NCBI RefSeq assembly: GCF_007786455.1
Contig: NZ_VNJK01000001.1
Location: 2,697,765 to 2,761,764, forward strand
Direction: 5' to 3'
DNA length: 64,000 bases
Source: Paenibacillus agilis
Lineage (GTDB): Bacteria > Bacillota > Bacilli > Paenibacillales > Paenibacillaceae
Shown here: positions 8,919 through 18,195 of the stretch, piece by piece
Numbering within the stretch: the stretch's first letter is position 1
How the letters are laid out: every line of letters begins with the position of its first letter
Position numbers and translations under genes: made by a program
The notes under the pieces: model-generated
Seen by the model: the letters and a program-made list of their open reading frames with translations, nothing else
Database searches by the model: none
What the model was told of the DNA's origin: nothing

Positions 8919-9398
8919 CTAATCTTCTATTTGTATTTTGTGCAGCGACTTTGCTGGCTTAACTTTCTCTTCCTTACTATCTTGCTGCAACGCCCTTCCA
9001 ACTTTCAGTGCCAATGTTATAAACTGCTGCAGCTCATCAGCAGTCAAAGCACTCTGAACACGTTCTAAGGAGCTTTCTAGTATAGCCTTAGCCTGTAATG
9101 CCAGCTGCTTCCCTTCAGAAGTTAGTCGAACAAGAATAATTCGCTGATCTCGCTCGGATTGACTGCGTGCAATCAATTCTTTACGAACGAGTCGTTTCGC
9201 CAAACTTGTAATCGTACTAAGTGGAGCGCCCAAATGCTCAGCCAGCTCCGACATCGTCAGCTCCTCATAATAATCAAGCAGTACGAGCGCAGATAGTTCC
9301 GAGCTGTTTACCGATTGCTCCAGCTCTCGTGCCTCTGGCATCCAATTTAAAGGCCGCAATCCGTTCTTAACGAACAGATCCAGCAGTTGTTCTATCAC
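8919..9398 (-). CDS. MarR family transcriptional regulator
   Basis: A 159-residue winged-helix protein. The recognition region (MSELAEHLGAPLSTITSLAKRLVRKELI) and wing (SERDQRIILVRLTSEGKQL) match the MarR family. The start is GTG at 9398 with GGAGGA upstream. MarR dimers bind palindromes in promoters and release them on binding small phenolic or oxidant ligands. Two near-identical palindromes flank the gene (8867-8886 and 9443-9462), which points to autoregulation and control of the downstream ATPase and small protein genes. Confidence 0.93.
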   Translation of the reverse strand: MIEQLLDLFVKNGLRPLNWMPEARELEQSVNSSELSALVLLDYYEELTMSELAEHLGAPLSTITSLAKRLVRKELIARSQSERDQRIILVRLTSEGKQLALQAKAILESSLERVQSALTADELQQFITLALKVGRALQQDSKEEKVKPAKSLHKIQIED

Positions 9399-9442
9399 GG
9401 TGTAGTTCCTCCAGTATGACGATGTACTTCTTGTTTTTTATT

Positions 9443-9462
9443 TTAATACGATATCGTAATAA
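9443..9462. promoter_or_regulatory. 20-bp near-perfect palindrome upstream of marR
   Basis: TTAATACGAT followed by ATCGTAATAA; the central 12 bases TACGATATCGTA are a perfect palindrome shared with the site at 8867-8886. It lies about 45 bases upstream of the MarR start, a usual position for an autoregulatory operator. Confidence 0.7.
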
Positions 9463-9530
9463 ATAGCAATCATTAATTACCTAGAATCTGGATTTATTTC
9501 TCTCTATTCACTTTGACACAAATCGTGACA

Positions 9531-9558
9531 TTACAATCGGATGTAAATATGGTATAAT
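9531..9558 (+). promoter_or_regulatory. Possible SigA-type promoter for the M43 protease gene
   Basis: TTACAA (9531-9536), 16 bases, then TATAAT (9553-9558), in the roughly 300-bp gap before the protease gene. Position and consensus are reasonable; no transcript data. Confidence 0.4.
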
Positions 9559-9700
9559 TAAGTCCTTCTAGTATAAGATGTTAATTAACATCTTCCACTC
9601 ACAATTGCATATCCTGAGGCGTCTAGTAGCTCTAGTCTAACATCTATTGTCATTACTATCTTCTTTATCTCCACATTTCAAATGGAAAGAAGGGATAGGT

Positions 9701-10684
9701 ATGAATGAACCACACGCTAAGCTTCCAACAACAGACCTGCCGGTAAGGAGAACATGCGCTACCTTACATGTCCATCAACAACTATTAGCACAGTCTGAGC
9801 ATTATGCACAGGAACGTCAACGAATTGAAGCTGGCTATCGTCAAAATGTCATGCTTGCCCGTGTCGGACAACGTGATGTGGTAAGTATTCCTGTTGTTGT
9901 ACATGTACTCTGGAACAATCCAGCACAGAACATTTCAGATGAACAAATTGCTAGTCAGATGCTCGTGCTCAATCAAGATTTCCGCAAACAAAACCCGGAT
10001 ATATCTCAAGTTCCACCTGTGTGGGAGGATACTGCTGAAGATGCTGACATTGAGTTCCATTTAGCGACTATCGATCCAGAAGGACTGCCTACTACAGGAA
10101 TTACTCGAACCCAAACTTCTAAAGTCCAATTTTCAGCCTTTGAGGATGATGTCAAAGCAAGCGCTACAGGTGGGATTGACGCTTGGCCATCTGATCAATA
10201 CTTGAACATATGGGTGTGCGCATTAAGCTTTGGTTTACTTGGCTATGCACAATTTCCAGGAGGACCTGCCCATACTGACGGCGTCGTATGCTCGTATCAG
10301 GCATTCGGTACATTAGGAACCGCAGAGGCTCCATTCAATTTAGGCAGAACCCTTACCCATGAAGTGGGTCACTGGCTCGATCTTCGCCACATCTGGGGAG
10401 ATGACGGCATGGAACCAGGAACAGAATGTACAGGCAGCGATCTTGTAGAGGATACTCCTAATCAAGCCGGCCCTAACTTTGACACCCCTAGCTTCCCTCA
10501 GATCTCCTGCAATAATGGTCCGGACGGCGATATGTTCATGAATTATATGGACTACGTGAATGATTCGGCGATGGTGATGTTTACAGAGGAACAGGTAGAG
10601 CGTATGCACGCATGCTTGCAAGGTCCGAGATCATCGTTCTTGTCTTCGCCTAATATTCCCGAATCGAAAGAGCTGCTTCTTTAA
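9701..10684 (+). CDS. M43 (pappalysin-like) zinc metalloprotease
   Basis: The ATG at 9701 follows AAGAAGGGATAGGT, giving 327 residues. The zinc site is HEVGHWLDLRH from His220, matching the metzincin HExxHxxGxxH pattern except that Gly is replaced (Leu-Asp-Leu). A Met-turn-like MNYMDYVND follows. The N-terminal region (VVHVLWNN, ISDEQIASQMLVLNQDFRKQN) is typical of bacterial M43B proteases related to ulilysin. No clear signal peptide is visible, which is unusual for a family that is usually secreted; export could be non-classical. The substrate is unknown. Confidence 0.9.
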   Translation: MNEPHAKLPTTDLPVRRTCATLHVHQQLLAQSEHYAQERQRIEAGYRQNVMLARVGQRDVVSIPVVVHVLWNNPAQNISDEQIASQMLVLNQDFRKQNPDISQVPPVWEDTAEDADIEFHLATIDPEGLPTTGITRTQTSKVQFSAFEDDVKASATGGIDAWPSDQYLNIWVCALSFGLLGYAQFPGGPAHTDGVVCSYQAFGTLGTAEAPFNLGRTLTHEVGHWLDLRHIWGDDGMEPGTECTGSDLVEDTPNQAGPNFDTPSFPQISCNNGPDGDMFMNYMDYVNDSAMVMFTEEQVERMHACLQGPRSSFLSSPNIPESKELLL

Positions 10685-10727
10685 CATATACAACCACACC
10701 AAGTAATTCAATTTTCGCAACTGAAAC

Positions 10728-10757
10728 AGCCTGCTATCCTCGAAGAGGAGGCAGGCT
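10728..10757 (+). terminator. Hairpin after the M43 protease gene
   Basis: AGCCTGC and GCAGGCT arms with an inner TCCTC/GAGGA stem. The T-run after it is short, so termination strength is uncertain. Confidence 0.55.
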
Positions 10758-10808
10758 TTCATTCATATTCACGCTACTACACTACTATATACTTCCTAAT
10801 CAGGTAGC

Positions 10809-11171
10809 TTATTCGTAGCGTTTCCCGCCATACACAACATACCCTACTGGACGATGTGCATAATACAGCACCGCATCATCTGGACTTCCAATAATCGGAT
10901 CTAGTGTATTCTTATCCAAATAGACGCCTTTGATTTCAAGCGATTGTCCTGCTGCTAATCCCGTAATCGGCTCGGGAAAGCTATGTTCATCACCATAGCG
11001 AATCAATGCGGTAATTTCTTTGTTAATGTCTGATACTTTAATGCCTTCCGCATGCATAACGACAACTTCGTGAAGTCGCAAGTAGTGTTGGGTATAACCA
11101 TTAGTCGTCACATCGTTCTCAACAGATTTAATAAAAGCTTGTACCTGTATGACTGCTTCACTATTTGTCAT
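10809..11171 (-). CDS. Hypothetical protein, 120 aa
   Basis: The ATG at 11171 has a good site (AAAGGAG) upstream. The protein has no signal peptide or membrane segment. The second half (GQSLEIKGVYLDKNTLDP, VLYYAHRPVGYVVYGGKRYE) looks beta-rich. I do not recognise the family. It is monocistronic, between the protease gene and an unrelated truncated gene. Confidence 0.65.
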   Translation of the reverse strand: MTNSEAVIQVQAFIKSVENDVTTNGYTQHYLRLHEVVVMHAEGIKVSDINKEITALIRYGDEHSFPEPITGLAAGQSLEIKGVYLDKNTLDPIIGSPDDAVLYYAHRPVGYVVYGGKRYE

Positions 11172-11454
11172 GTTTGTAATCTCCTTTGAATCGGCATCCT
11201 ATCCGTGATTGTACCTACATAATTTGACCCACAATTGGTTTATTTATGCCATCATACAACTCTCAGATCATACAAATGATCGGATGAACACCATTCAAAA
11301 TTCGAACAAACAATGAGTAAGTACATAACACTAACCATTCAAAAGGAAAAATGTTTATCGATAACATTAGCGTCCTACTAAGCTTTTTCATTCACTTCAA
11401 GCACCCAAAGTTTTGTCTCTTGCAGTCGCCTTTAATCCTATTTACATCAGTAAA

Positions 11455-11952
11455 TCAATCCTTTAAACGAATTAATTCACTCAATGTGCAGCTCGGGCTT
11501 GTACTGATGTCAAAGGTCCTATTCAAGTTTTTCTCTATATTCGGGAAGTAATCGCTGTACTTGCTATCCTTCTGCCGGCATGGAGCCGTGAGCTGACAAG
11601 TTAGATGTAAGGTGACGCGACATCCTGCTTGCGACACTTCATTAGCATATAACAGTACCGCCCATTCTGACTCGGTTTCTATTTCTGGGGATTCATAACT
11701 CCTAGCTGGTGCACCTCTCCCTATTTGAAAAGAGATGTCGGTCCCCCCGCTCCAGCCACGCATACCTTCTGCATCCTGGAAGCCCAAATCTATCACACAT
11801 GCTTCCTCTCCTAACGCGTCTACCTGTATCTTTATATCAAGTCGCTCTGCAGCAGACGACATGTTGAATGGCATTTCTATAACGCGTCCCTTATCTTCCA
11901 TCTGTATCAATCGTTCCATAACCATGGTTTTTTTACGTGGATGTTGATTCAT
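11455..11952 (-). CDS. Stand-alone N-terminal domain resembling CehA/McbA-type proteins
   Basis: From the ATG at 11952 the product is 165 residues. The core (ERLDIKIQVD, ACVIDLGFQDAEGMRGWSGG, then ESEWAVLLYANEVSQAGCRV) resembles the beta-sandwich that precedes the PHP metal-dependent hydrolase domain in CehA/McbA-like proteins. No PHP domain follows: the reading ends in about 40 unrelated residues. It may be a decayed or truncated copy, or a free-standing binding domain. The family assignment is from memory of the motif. Confidence 0.55.
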   Translation of the reverse strand: MNQHPRKKTMVMERLIQMEDKGRVIEMPFNMSSAAERLDIKIQVDALGEEACVIDLGFQDAEGMRGWSGGTDISFQIGRGAPARSYESPEIETESEWAVLLYANEVSQAGCRVTLHLTCQLTAPCRQKDSKYSDYFPNIEKNLNRTFDISTSPSCTLSELIRLKD

Positions 11953-12222
11953 TGTGGCTATTAGCTCCCTTGAGGTCAAAACAGCATATTCATTAACTTT
12001 TATATCGGTTTATTAGCTCATATGTTTAAGTACTGATATATAGTAACTTGAATATATTAATGTTATGTCAACGGAATGTTGTCTCTATGTAAAATTTCCC
12101 TGAAAATAAAGGAGCCATTTCTCCTCATAGGCTTGCTAAAGGAACAATAAAAACGACCGCCCCCAGCAATATACTGAGCAGCGGCCGCAACCATTTCATT
12201 ATTTATTTTATTAGCTATTACC

Positions 12223-12675
12223 TTATAAATCCTGAGCCAAGCGTATCATATCCCTGCAAGGAATCCCATTTTCAATGATCTCCTCAGGATAATGTCTGAC
12301 AAAGAAATCGATATCCACGCCAACAATTCGGAAGCCACATTTCTGATATAGCGCTAATTGACCTACACTTGAATTGCCTGTGCCGATCTCGATTGTCTTA
12401 TAGCCTTGCTTCCTAGCTTGGTCAATCGCATGATTGACGATATGCTTCCCGATCCCTTGTCCGTGCAAATCCTCGTGTACTGCCACATTTACCAATTCCA
12501 TTGTTTCCGGCCTTGTAGGCAACAGCACGTAAACAGCTACGATGCGTCTATCTATTTCGGCTACATAACACTGCCCCCGCTGTAAATATTCTGTCACAAT
12601 CGTTTCAGAAGGATCTGCCAACAGCAGCAAGTCCATAGGAGGAAGTTCATGAGCATTCAGCTTACGTATTTCCAT
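12223..12675 (-). CDS. GNAT family N-acetyltransferase
   Basis: A 150-residue single-domain protein. The acetyl-CoA binding loop is HEDLHGQGIGKHIVNHAID (Q/RxxGxG/A motif), followed by GTGNSSVGQLALYQKCGFRIVG, the typical beta-5 and C-terminal part of GNAT. The ATG at 12675 follows AAGGAG. The substrate cannot be predicted. It is 45 bases downstream of the SelO gene on the same strand and may be co-transcribed with it. Confidence 0.9.
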   Translation of the reverse strand: MEIRKLNAHELPPMDLLLLADPSETIVTEYLQRGQCYVAEIDRRIVAVYVLLPTRPETMELVNVAVHEDLHGQGIGKHIVNHAIDQARKQGYKTIEIGTGNSSVGQLALYQKCGFRIVGVDIDFFVRHYPEEIIENGIPCRDMIRLAQDL

Positions 12676-12720
12676 TGTGTTTCTCCTTATTAAGTAATGA
12701 TAATGTTCCGCCTTTAATAT

Positions 12721-14193
12721 TTACGTACCACAGAACGTTTGATAAGGACAAGCATCTGGAGGAGGTGAAGAGGTATACTCAGCTTGCTCTTCCGAATACG
12801 CGAAAGGATTCGCAAGAACATGCAGCAATCGCTCCATGACAGTGAGATCCCCCTCCACTGCGGCGTCCAACGCCTCTTCAACACGATGATTGCGCGGGAT
12901 AATTGCTGGATTGCTGTTCTTCATTAACTGCTGCGAATCAGCAATCGATTGCTTCTGTCTGCCCAATCTTGCTTGCCAACGCTCATGCCATTCTGCATAT
13001 TCCGCTGAGCCAAACAACGCAGTAGCTTCTGGTTGTTCTAAAGTTAAGGCACGGAACGTATTCGTATAATCCGCGTCGTACTTTTTCATCATGCTGAGAA
13101 GGCCTTCAATTAAAGATGAATCCTCTAACTCCTCATTAAAAATACCTAGCTTCGCTCTCATACCCTCAAGCCAATTCACATGATACAGCTCAATAAAGTC
13201 TGCTATCGCATCTTCTGCGATTGTAATCGCCTGCTCTTCATCTTCGTGAATAAGCGGCAGCAATGCTTCCGCCAATCTCGATAGATTCCATGCGCCAATA
13301 CGCGGCTGATTGCCATAGGCATAGCGACCGTCCCTGTCAATCGAACTAAATACCGTAGCTGGATTATAGCGATCCATAAAGGCACACGGACCATAATCAA
13401 TCGTTTCACCGCTAATCGCCATATTATCTGTATTCATTACCCCGTGTATAAAACCAACGAGCTGCCATTTCGCAATTAATGCAGCTTGACGCTTTATTAC
13501 TTCATGCAGCAGCGATAGATAGCGGTTTTCATGATCGAAAACTTGCGGATAGTGTCTTTGAATGCTGTAATCAGCCAACGCACGAATATCTTCAACGGTC
13601 CCGAATTGGGCTGCATATTGAAACGTACCAACACGAATATGGCTGGCAGCTACCCGAGTTAATATTGCGCCTGGCAATTCCGTTTCGCGATTGATGAACT
13701 CTCCCGTAGTGACAACCGCTAGACTGCGAGTAGTCGCTATCCCCAGCGCATGCATCGCTTCACTAATGATATACTCGCGCAGCATCGGACCAAGTGCTGC
13801 TCGCCCATCCCCGCCGCGAGAATAAGGTGTTCGACCGGAACCTTTCAGCTGTATATCAAATCGCTCACCATGCGGAGTAATGTGTTCCCCGATTAGCAGC
13901 GCACGCCCATCCCCTAATCTATTAAAATATCCAAATTGATGGCCCGCATAGGCTTGAGCCAATGGTGCAGCTCCCGCAGGAATGTGATTGCCTGCAAACA
14001 CGGTCAGCCCCTCTTCGCTGTTTAGCGTTTTCGCGTTCAATCCTAAAGATGCTGCCAGCTGAGTGTTGAATATGATCATTTCTGGTGCATGTACAGGCGT
14101 AGGTTGTTGCTCTGTGTAAAATAGTTGAGGAAGGCGTACGTAACTGTTATCGAACTTCCATCCTGGTTCTATCATTTCGTTGTTCTCTATCAT
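12721..14193 (-). CDS. selO: Protein adenylyltransferase SelO (YdiU family)
   Basis: A 490-residue pseudokinase-fold enzyme that transfers AMP from ATP to protein side chains; the family is tied to redox homeostasis. Visible family blocks are [34 protein letters not shown], the GVMNTDNM catalytic loop and [15 protein letters not shown] metal-binding loop. The C-terminus ends YQTFCGT, keeping the conserved near-terminal Cys. Length matches the family. The ATG at 14193 follows AAAGGAG. Confidence 0.95.
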   Translation of the reverse strand: MIENNEMIEPGWKFDNSYVRLPQLFYTEQQPTPVHAPEMIIFNTQLAASLGLNAKTLNSEEGLTVFAGNHIPAGAAPLAQAYAGHQFGYFNRLGDGRALLIGEHITPHGERFDIQLKGSGRTPYSRGGDGRAALGPMLREYIISEAMHALGIATTRSLAVVTTGEFINRETELPGAILTRVAASHIRVGTFQYAAQFGTVEDIRALADYSIQRHYPQVFDHENRYLSLLHEVIKRQAALIAKWQLVGFIHGVMNTDNMAISGETIDYGPCAFMDRYNPATVFSSIDRDGRYAYGNQPRIGAWNLSRLAEALLPLIHEDEEQAITIAEDAIADFIELYHVNWLEGMRAKLGIFNEELEDSSLIEGLLSMMKKYDADYTNTFRALTLEQPEATALFGSAEYAEWHERWQARLGRQKQSIADSQQLMKNSNPAIIPRNHRVEEALDAAVEGDLTVMERLLHVLANPFAYSEEQAEYTSSPPPDACPYQTFCGT

Positions 14194-14516
14194 CGTATCT
14201 CCTTTATCGATTGTGGCTTATGTATTCCTTGTTTCTTTCGTTTGACACTTAATATATCTGAGTTTGAATCGTATATCATGTATGTTCCTTCATCAACATT
14301 TGTAAGTTGAGTTAGTGTTTGCTGCCGTCCCTTTATTATACGCTTATGATGGTATTCATCTACATGTTAATCTACATGTTAATCTACATGTTTACCTGCT
14401 TTTCCAACCTCTAAGTTGCTTACGTAATAGAGACCTGAATCTCTTATTCCCCTCTTGCTGGGGCTAGCCATTACTGATTAGAGCTGACGATGATGCAACT
14501 TAAGATTGGATCGCGA
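14194..14516. other. Intergenic region between selO and the araC-like gene
   Basis: No convincing gene. It holds a 3 x 12 bp tandem repeat (14358-14393) and presumably the selO promoter. Confidence 0.6.
14358..14393. repeat. Three tandem copies of a 12-bp unit
   Basis: ATCTACATGTTA twice and ATCTACATGTTT once, head to tail. It could be a simple replication-slippage repeat or repeated protein-binding half-sites upstream of selO. Confidence 0.8.
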
Positions 14517-15326
14517 CTAGGCATTTCGAATATATTCCTCAGGTGATCGGCCTATGATTGCCTTAAAGTCACGTATAAAATGAGACTGATCGTAATACCC
14601 AAGATCGATTGAAAATTGTGACCAATCCGTTGCTTCTCCCGCCTCCATTGAGGCAGCCGCTTCATGAAGCCGATATCGCTGTATGACCCATTTCGGAGAA
14701 ACGCCCACATAGCGATCGAATAAACGCTGCAACTTGCGGATATGAAGACCCGTTCGCTGCACGACATCGTCTACTTTCATAATCGTCCGATCCGATTGAA
14801 TGTTAGCCACCGCTTCACTTACGAACAACATATCTGGCTCTACTTCCGGGAGTCGTTCTATCACCGCTGCTAGCATCGACTCCACCAACTGTACAGCTGA
14901 TTCTATCGATTCCATTGCAAAAATATCAGCCCGGAGTAAATCGCTTTCCTCCCCGAAAACCTCTTCGAAAGAAATCGAACGATCCGTTAGCTCAGAAATA
15001 GGCTTATGCCAGAAAGGATAGAAGCCACCTGGCTTAAACTTCACTCCGACCACCCAGCCATGATCCTCAATTAGACGAGTTGAGGTCGTTCTGGAAACCC
15101 CGTAAATGCGAGCCATATCTCGCTCCACGATAAGATTTACATTAGGATGGGACAGTACCGTTTGAGGATACGGAGCTTTTCCACGCACATCCCACTGCAC
15201 TACCCAATAATGCTGTACGAAGGCGCTTAGTTTAGGGGAAGGATGAAATCTTGTTAGTGCATACGTCTGATCTCCTGTCTTGGCATTAAGAATTCCTTTA
15301 GGTAACCGTCCAGGGATGATTTCCAA
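14517..15326 (-). CDS. AraC family transcriptional regulator
   Basis: A 269-residue protein with an N-terminal ligand-binding-like domain (YWVVQWDVRGKAPYPQTVL; DUF6597-like) and a C-terminal AraC double helix-turn-helix (MKVDDVVQRTGLHIRKLQRLF, DLGYYDQSHFIRDFKAIIG, RSPEEY). The start is TTG at 15326 with TTAGGAGG upstream. It is divergent from an SRPBCC-domain gene at 15464, a pairing often seen in Firmicutes; the regulator may control that gene. Confidence 0.92.
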   Translation of the reverse strand: MEIIPGRLPKGILNAKTGDQTYALTRFHPSPKLSAFVQHYWVVQWDVRGKAPYPQTVLSHPNVNLIVERDMARIYGVSRTTSTRLIEDHGWVVGVKFKPGGFYPFWHKPISELTDRSISFEEVFGEESDLLRADIFAMESIESAVQLVESMLAAVIERLPEVEPDMLFVSEAVANIQSDRTIMKVDDVVQRTGLHIRKLQRLFDRYVGVSPKWVIQRYRLHEAAASMEAGEATDWSQFSIDLGYYDQSHFIRDFKAIIGRSPEEYIRNA

Positions 15327-15463
15327 TGTCCGTTCCTCCTAACAAGATGGTCAACAACTATCAAACAACCTGTCGCGTTTTTACAATACGAACTGTTGAA
15401 CCTCATTATATAATTTTCGCAGGCAATGAACAAAGCAAATCAAGTACACGGAGGGATTAGGAT

Positions 15464-15913
15464 ATGGATCTTACTTTTAATTTCTACATTGGAGCAACAC
15501 CTGAGGAAGTATGGCAAATACTCGTATCTGATGAGGGTGTCAAGCAAACTTTCTACGGATGCACCCTTCAATCTACATTTGAAATTGGCAGTGATTATGC
15601 CTATGTGGGACCAGGCAACGACGGGGATGATACCGTACATGTGTATGGGAAAATACTTGCATTGGAAAAGAATCGTACGTTTAGTTACACTGAGCACGCT
15701 GGACCTTCCTATCGTGCTAACCATGCTGAACTAGAAACACGAGTAACTTTTACTTTAGAGCTAGTCGGAGCGTGTACCAAGCTTACACTTGTCCATGATC
15801 ATTGGCCTGTCGATCACCCGTCGTATGCCAATTCACAGCAGCACTGGCCTATGATTTTAAGTAATATTAAATCGTATGCGGAGACAGGAAAGACATTGGA
15901 TTTTGGGTTCTAG
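15464..15913 (+). CDS. SRPBCC (START/AHSA1-like) domain protein
   Basis: A 149-residue single-domain protein starting MDLTFNFYIGATPEEVWQIL, the typical N-terminal strand and helix of AHSA1-like SRPBCC proteins, and ending with a long helix (HWPMILSNIKSYAETGKTL). These proteins form a hydrophobic ligand cavity; the ligand here is unknown. The ATG follows GGAGGGATTAGGAT. It is divergent from the AraC regulator. Confidence 0.9.
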   Translation: MDLTFNFYIGATPEEVWQILVSDEGVKQTFYGCTLQSTFEIGSDYAYVGPGNDGDDTVHVYGKILALEKNRTFSYTEHAGPSYRANHAELETRVTFTLELVGACTKLTLVHDHWPVDHPSYANSQQHWPMILSNIKSYAETGKTLDFGF

Positions 15914-16023
15914 AATCTCACTGAACAAAACTATCCGTGCATTGGATAATGAATACTAAATCTAGCAAGCCGACAGAATACTTACGTCATACGTCTCTAC
16001 GATCTTATTTGCAGCGCAAAACC

Positions 16024-16054
16024 AAAAGGCCGCTGATTATTCAGCGACCTTTTT
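16024..16054. terminator. Bidirectional terminator between convergent genes
   Basis: AAAGGCCGCTGA and TCAGCGACCTTT pair with one internal mismatch; T-runs lie on both strands. It separates the SRPBCC gene (+) from the stalk-domain gene (-). Confidence 0.8.
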
Positions 16055-16065
16055 CTAGATAAATA

Positions 16066-16794
16066 TTATTTCGTGAATACAGGATTGAATAATCCGATTT
16101 CACCTTCAGTTTTAAATTCACCTTGCTTTTGAACTTTCACTTGCAACTTCAAAACATTTTTTAAATCTAACTCAAGATCTTTGGGAAATTCGCCAGCTTT
16201 AAATTTCTCCGTGTAAATAACTTTATCATCCGCAGAAATCGTTACTACTAATGTTGCTTGAGTATCTTTAAATTCGTCTGTCAAACCAATTTTACTCTTT
16301 AAAGTTTTAACTTTTCCATTTAACGGAAACTCAATGTATTCCCACGAATCTTCATCAGAAACATATCCGTTCATTTTTATTTTCAAATAATTTGAGTATT
16401 CATTTCCAATATTATCTGACAACGAGTTATTTGCATTATATTCATAATGAGAAGTTGGTTTGTATCCAGATTGAACATTCATATGTTTAATATCACGCTC
16501 GAAGTAAAGCTCGTTCTTACCTTCTGTCTCACCAATATGTACGGTCTTCGTGCTGCCATCCCATTTTACTTGCTGTCCTAGAGCTTTAGCGACAAATGCA
16601 AGTGGAACATAAGTTGTTCCGTTATATAGAAACGGCTTATCTTCCGCTGGCATTTTGGATACTTTATCAATTTTGATATCGTTAACACCATAGAATACTT
16701 CAATCATTTTGCCACTTGCTGCAAACGCAGTAGCACCCGTAATCAATGATCCAACAGTCAAACCAATTACTAATCCTTTAAATTTTTCCTTCAT
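16066..16794 (-). CDS. Secreted stalk-domain protein (copper amine oxidase N-terminal domain)
   Basis: The start at 16794 gives 242 residues with a Sec signal peptide (MKEKFKGLVIGLTVGSLI to about residue 28). Residues about 35-90 match the copper amine oxidase N-terminal-like stalk domain (VNDIKIDKV, KPFLYNGTTYVPLAFVAKALG, VKWDGSTKTVHIG), which is very common in secreted Paenibacillus proteins and has no amine oxidase activity. The C-terminal ~150 residues are beta-rich and unrecognised. The role is probably at the cell surface. Confidence 0.88.
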   Translation of the reverse strand: MKEKFKGLVIGLTVGSLITGATAFAASGKMIEVFYGVNDIKIDKVSKMPAEDKPFLYNGTTYVPLAFVAKALGQQVKWDGSTKTVHIGETEGKNELYFERDIKHMNVQSGYKPTSHYEYNANNSLSDNIGNEYSNYLKIKMNGYVSDEDSWEYIEFPLNGKVKTLKSKIGLTDEFKDTQATLVVTISADDKVIYTEKFKAGEFPKDLELDLKNVLKLQVKVQKQGEFKTEGEIGLFNPVFTK

Positions 16795-17000
16795 TTCTCT
16801 CTGATCCCCTTTTATCATTAACATATAGAAAACATTGTTAAACATATCAGGAGCTAGTTTGAAAGTCCAAACATATATTGGAATATATAGTTCGATGTAA
16901 CTATACCAGATAGGAAGTTATACTCACTTGACTGGTGTTATGTACATTTAAAGGTGGCCCTATGTAATCCATTGTAGTAGTATGAGAATTCCTCTCTCTC

Positions 17001-17183
17001 TAACGGTCGCCATTGACGTTATTAACGCGAATTCGTTCAATTTCTAGTTTTAACGGTCGTGAACGCGCTTATTTTAGCATTGATAGTGAATGATATCGCT
17101 ACCAATAAAAAATAAGCTCGCTGCCAACCGTTACATTTCAAAATGAGTAAATTGCCATCTAATAGCCTCTATGACAACCGTTA
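17001..17183. repeat. 183-bp imperfect inverted repeat built from four copies of a TAACGGT motif
   Basis: TAACGGTCG begins at 17001 and 17051 on the plus strand, and TAACGGTTG begins at 17183 and 17133 on the minus strand. Both pairs are 50 bp apart and the set is exactly symmetric around 17092. The arms align over most of their length with mismatches (shared TATTA, GCTTATTTT and ATTG.TAG blocks). The gap 16795-17319 holds no gene. The structure suggests a non-coding mobile or REP-like element. Confidence 0.7.
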
Positions 17184-17319
17184 GCATTAAACTGATAGAA
17201 GCGCATCCATATTCACTAAATAACCGCACAAAAATACTCCCTTCTAGTTGCAAATAAAAGGGAGCATCCTTGCACTTTTTTGTTACCTATGTTTCCTTTA
17301 TTTCCTTTGTTACATCCAA

Positions 17320-18168
17320 CTACCCCTTATAATTATCCTGCCAATGCAGTAGTCGGCTTTCCAAAACTCTCACCAACGAATCCGACAGCTTCCCGACAGC
17401 AGCAAACAGTAAAATACCTAGAAAAATCACTTCCGTGCGCATAAACGAGCGGGCTTCTTGAATGAGATAACCGACTCCTGCATCCGCCCCCATCAGTTCA
17501 GCCACGACCAAGCACATCCACGCAATGCTTAACGAAAGCCGCAAACCAAGCAGCACATTGGGCAGCGCAGATGGAAGAACGAGCTTCGTCACTTGCTGGA
17601 CGCGACTGAACTCAAGCACGCGCGTGACATCGAATAGCTTGCTGTCCACGTTCCGAGCCCCGAGGAACGTATTCACGTACATCGGGAAAAATGCACCCAA
17701 CGAGATAAGCAGCACCTTTGACAACTCACCAAATCCAAACCACAAAATAAACAAAGGCGTGATTGCCAACAACGGAATGGCACGCAGCATTTGTACGGTT
17801 GGATTAATGTATTGCTCTGCCCGATGGAACATCCCTACGAATAGACCGATTAATAGACCGCTAACACCGCCGATCGTGAAGCCCAGCAGTGCTCGGACAA
17901 TACTTATTTTCAAATGATGAAACAGCTCTCCTGAGGAAATCATTTCGATAAAGGTCTGAAAAATGAGCGATGGCGGCGGAAACAATTGCGACGGAATGAT
18001 TTCATTGGTGCTAAGAATCTGCCAAGTTAAGAGAACAGAAACAGGCAGCAAAGCTCCACGAATAATAGAGAGATTGAGCTTAGCTTTCTTCTCTTTTTTA
18101 CTGCTCCACGACGGACGGTGAGAAATCGGATTTGCGGCGGAAATAGCATGGTTAGACGTTTTACTCAT
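17320..18168 (-). CDS. ssuC: ABC transporter permease, SsuC-like (sulfonate/taurine)
   Basis: A 282-residue membrane protein with about six segments and the binding-protein-dependent permease signature near residues 190-215 (FSRVQQVTKLVLPSALPNVLLGLRLSLSIAW). It resembles SsuC/TauC permeases. It lies 27 bases after ssuB on the same strand. The matching substrate-binding protein and a TauD-type dioxygenase lie across the divergent promoter region. The precise substrate (aliphatic sulfonate or taurine) is not certain. Confidence 0.9.
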   Translation of the reverse strand: MSKTSNHAISAANPISHRPSWSSKKEKKAKLNLSIIRGALLPVSVLLTWQILSTNEIIPSQLFPPPSLIFQTFIEMISSGELFHHLKISIVRALLGFTIGGVSGLLIGLFVGMFHRAEQYINPTVQMLRAIPLLAITPLFILWFGFGELSKVLLISLGAFFPMYVNTFLGARNVDSKLFDVTRVLEFSRVQQVTKLVLPSALPNVLLGLRLSLSIAWMCLVVAELMGADAGVGYLIQEARSFMRTEVIFLGILLFAAVGKLSDSLVRVLESRLLHWQDNYKG

Positions 18169-18195
18169 CAGTATCGACGCTCCATTCTCTGAACG

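Noticed and set aside
17001-17183. CRISPR-like array (regularly spaced motif copies)
   Set aside because: Only four short, inverted copies with symmetric layout and no cas genes; better explained as an inverted-repeat element.
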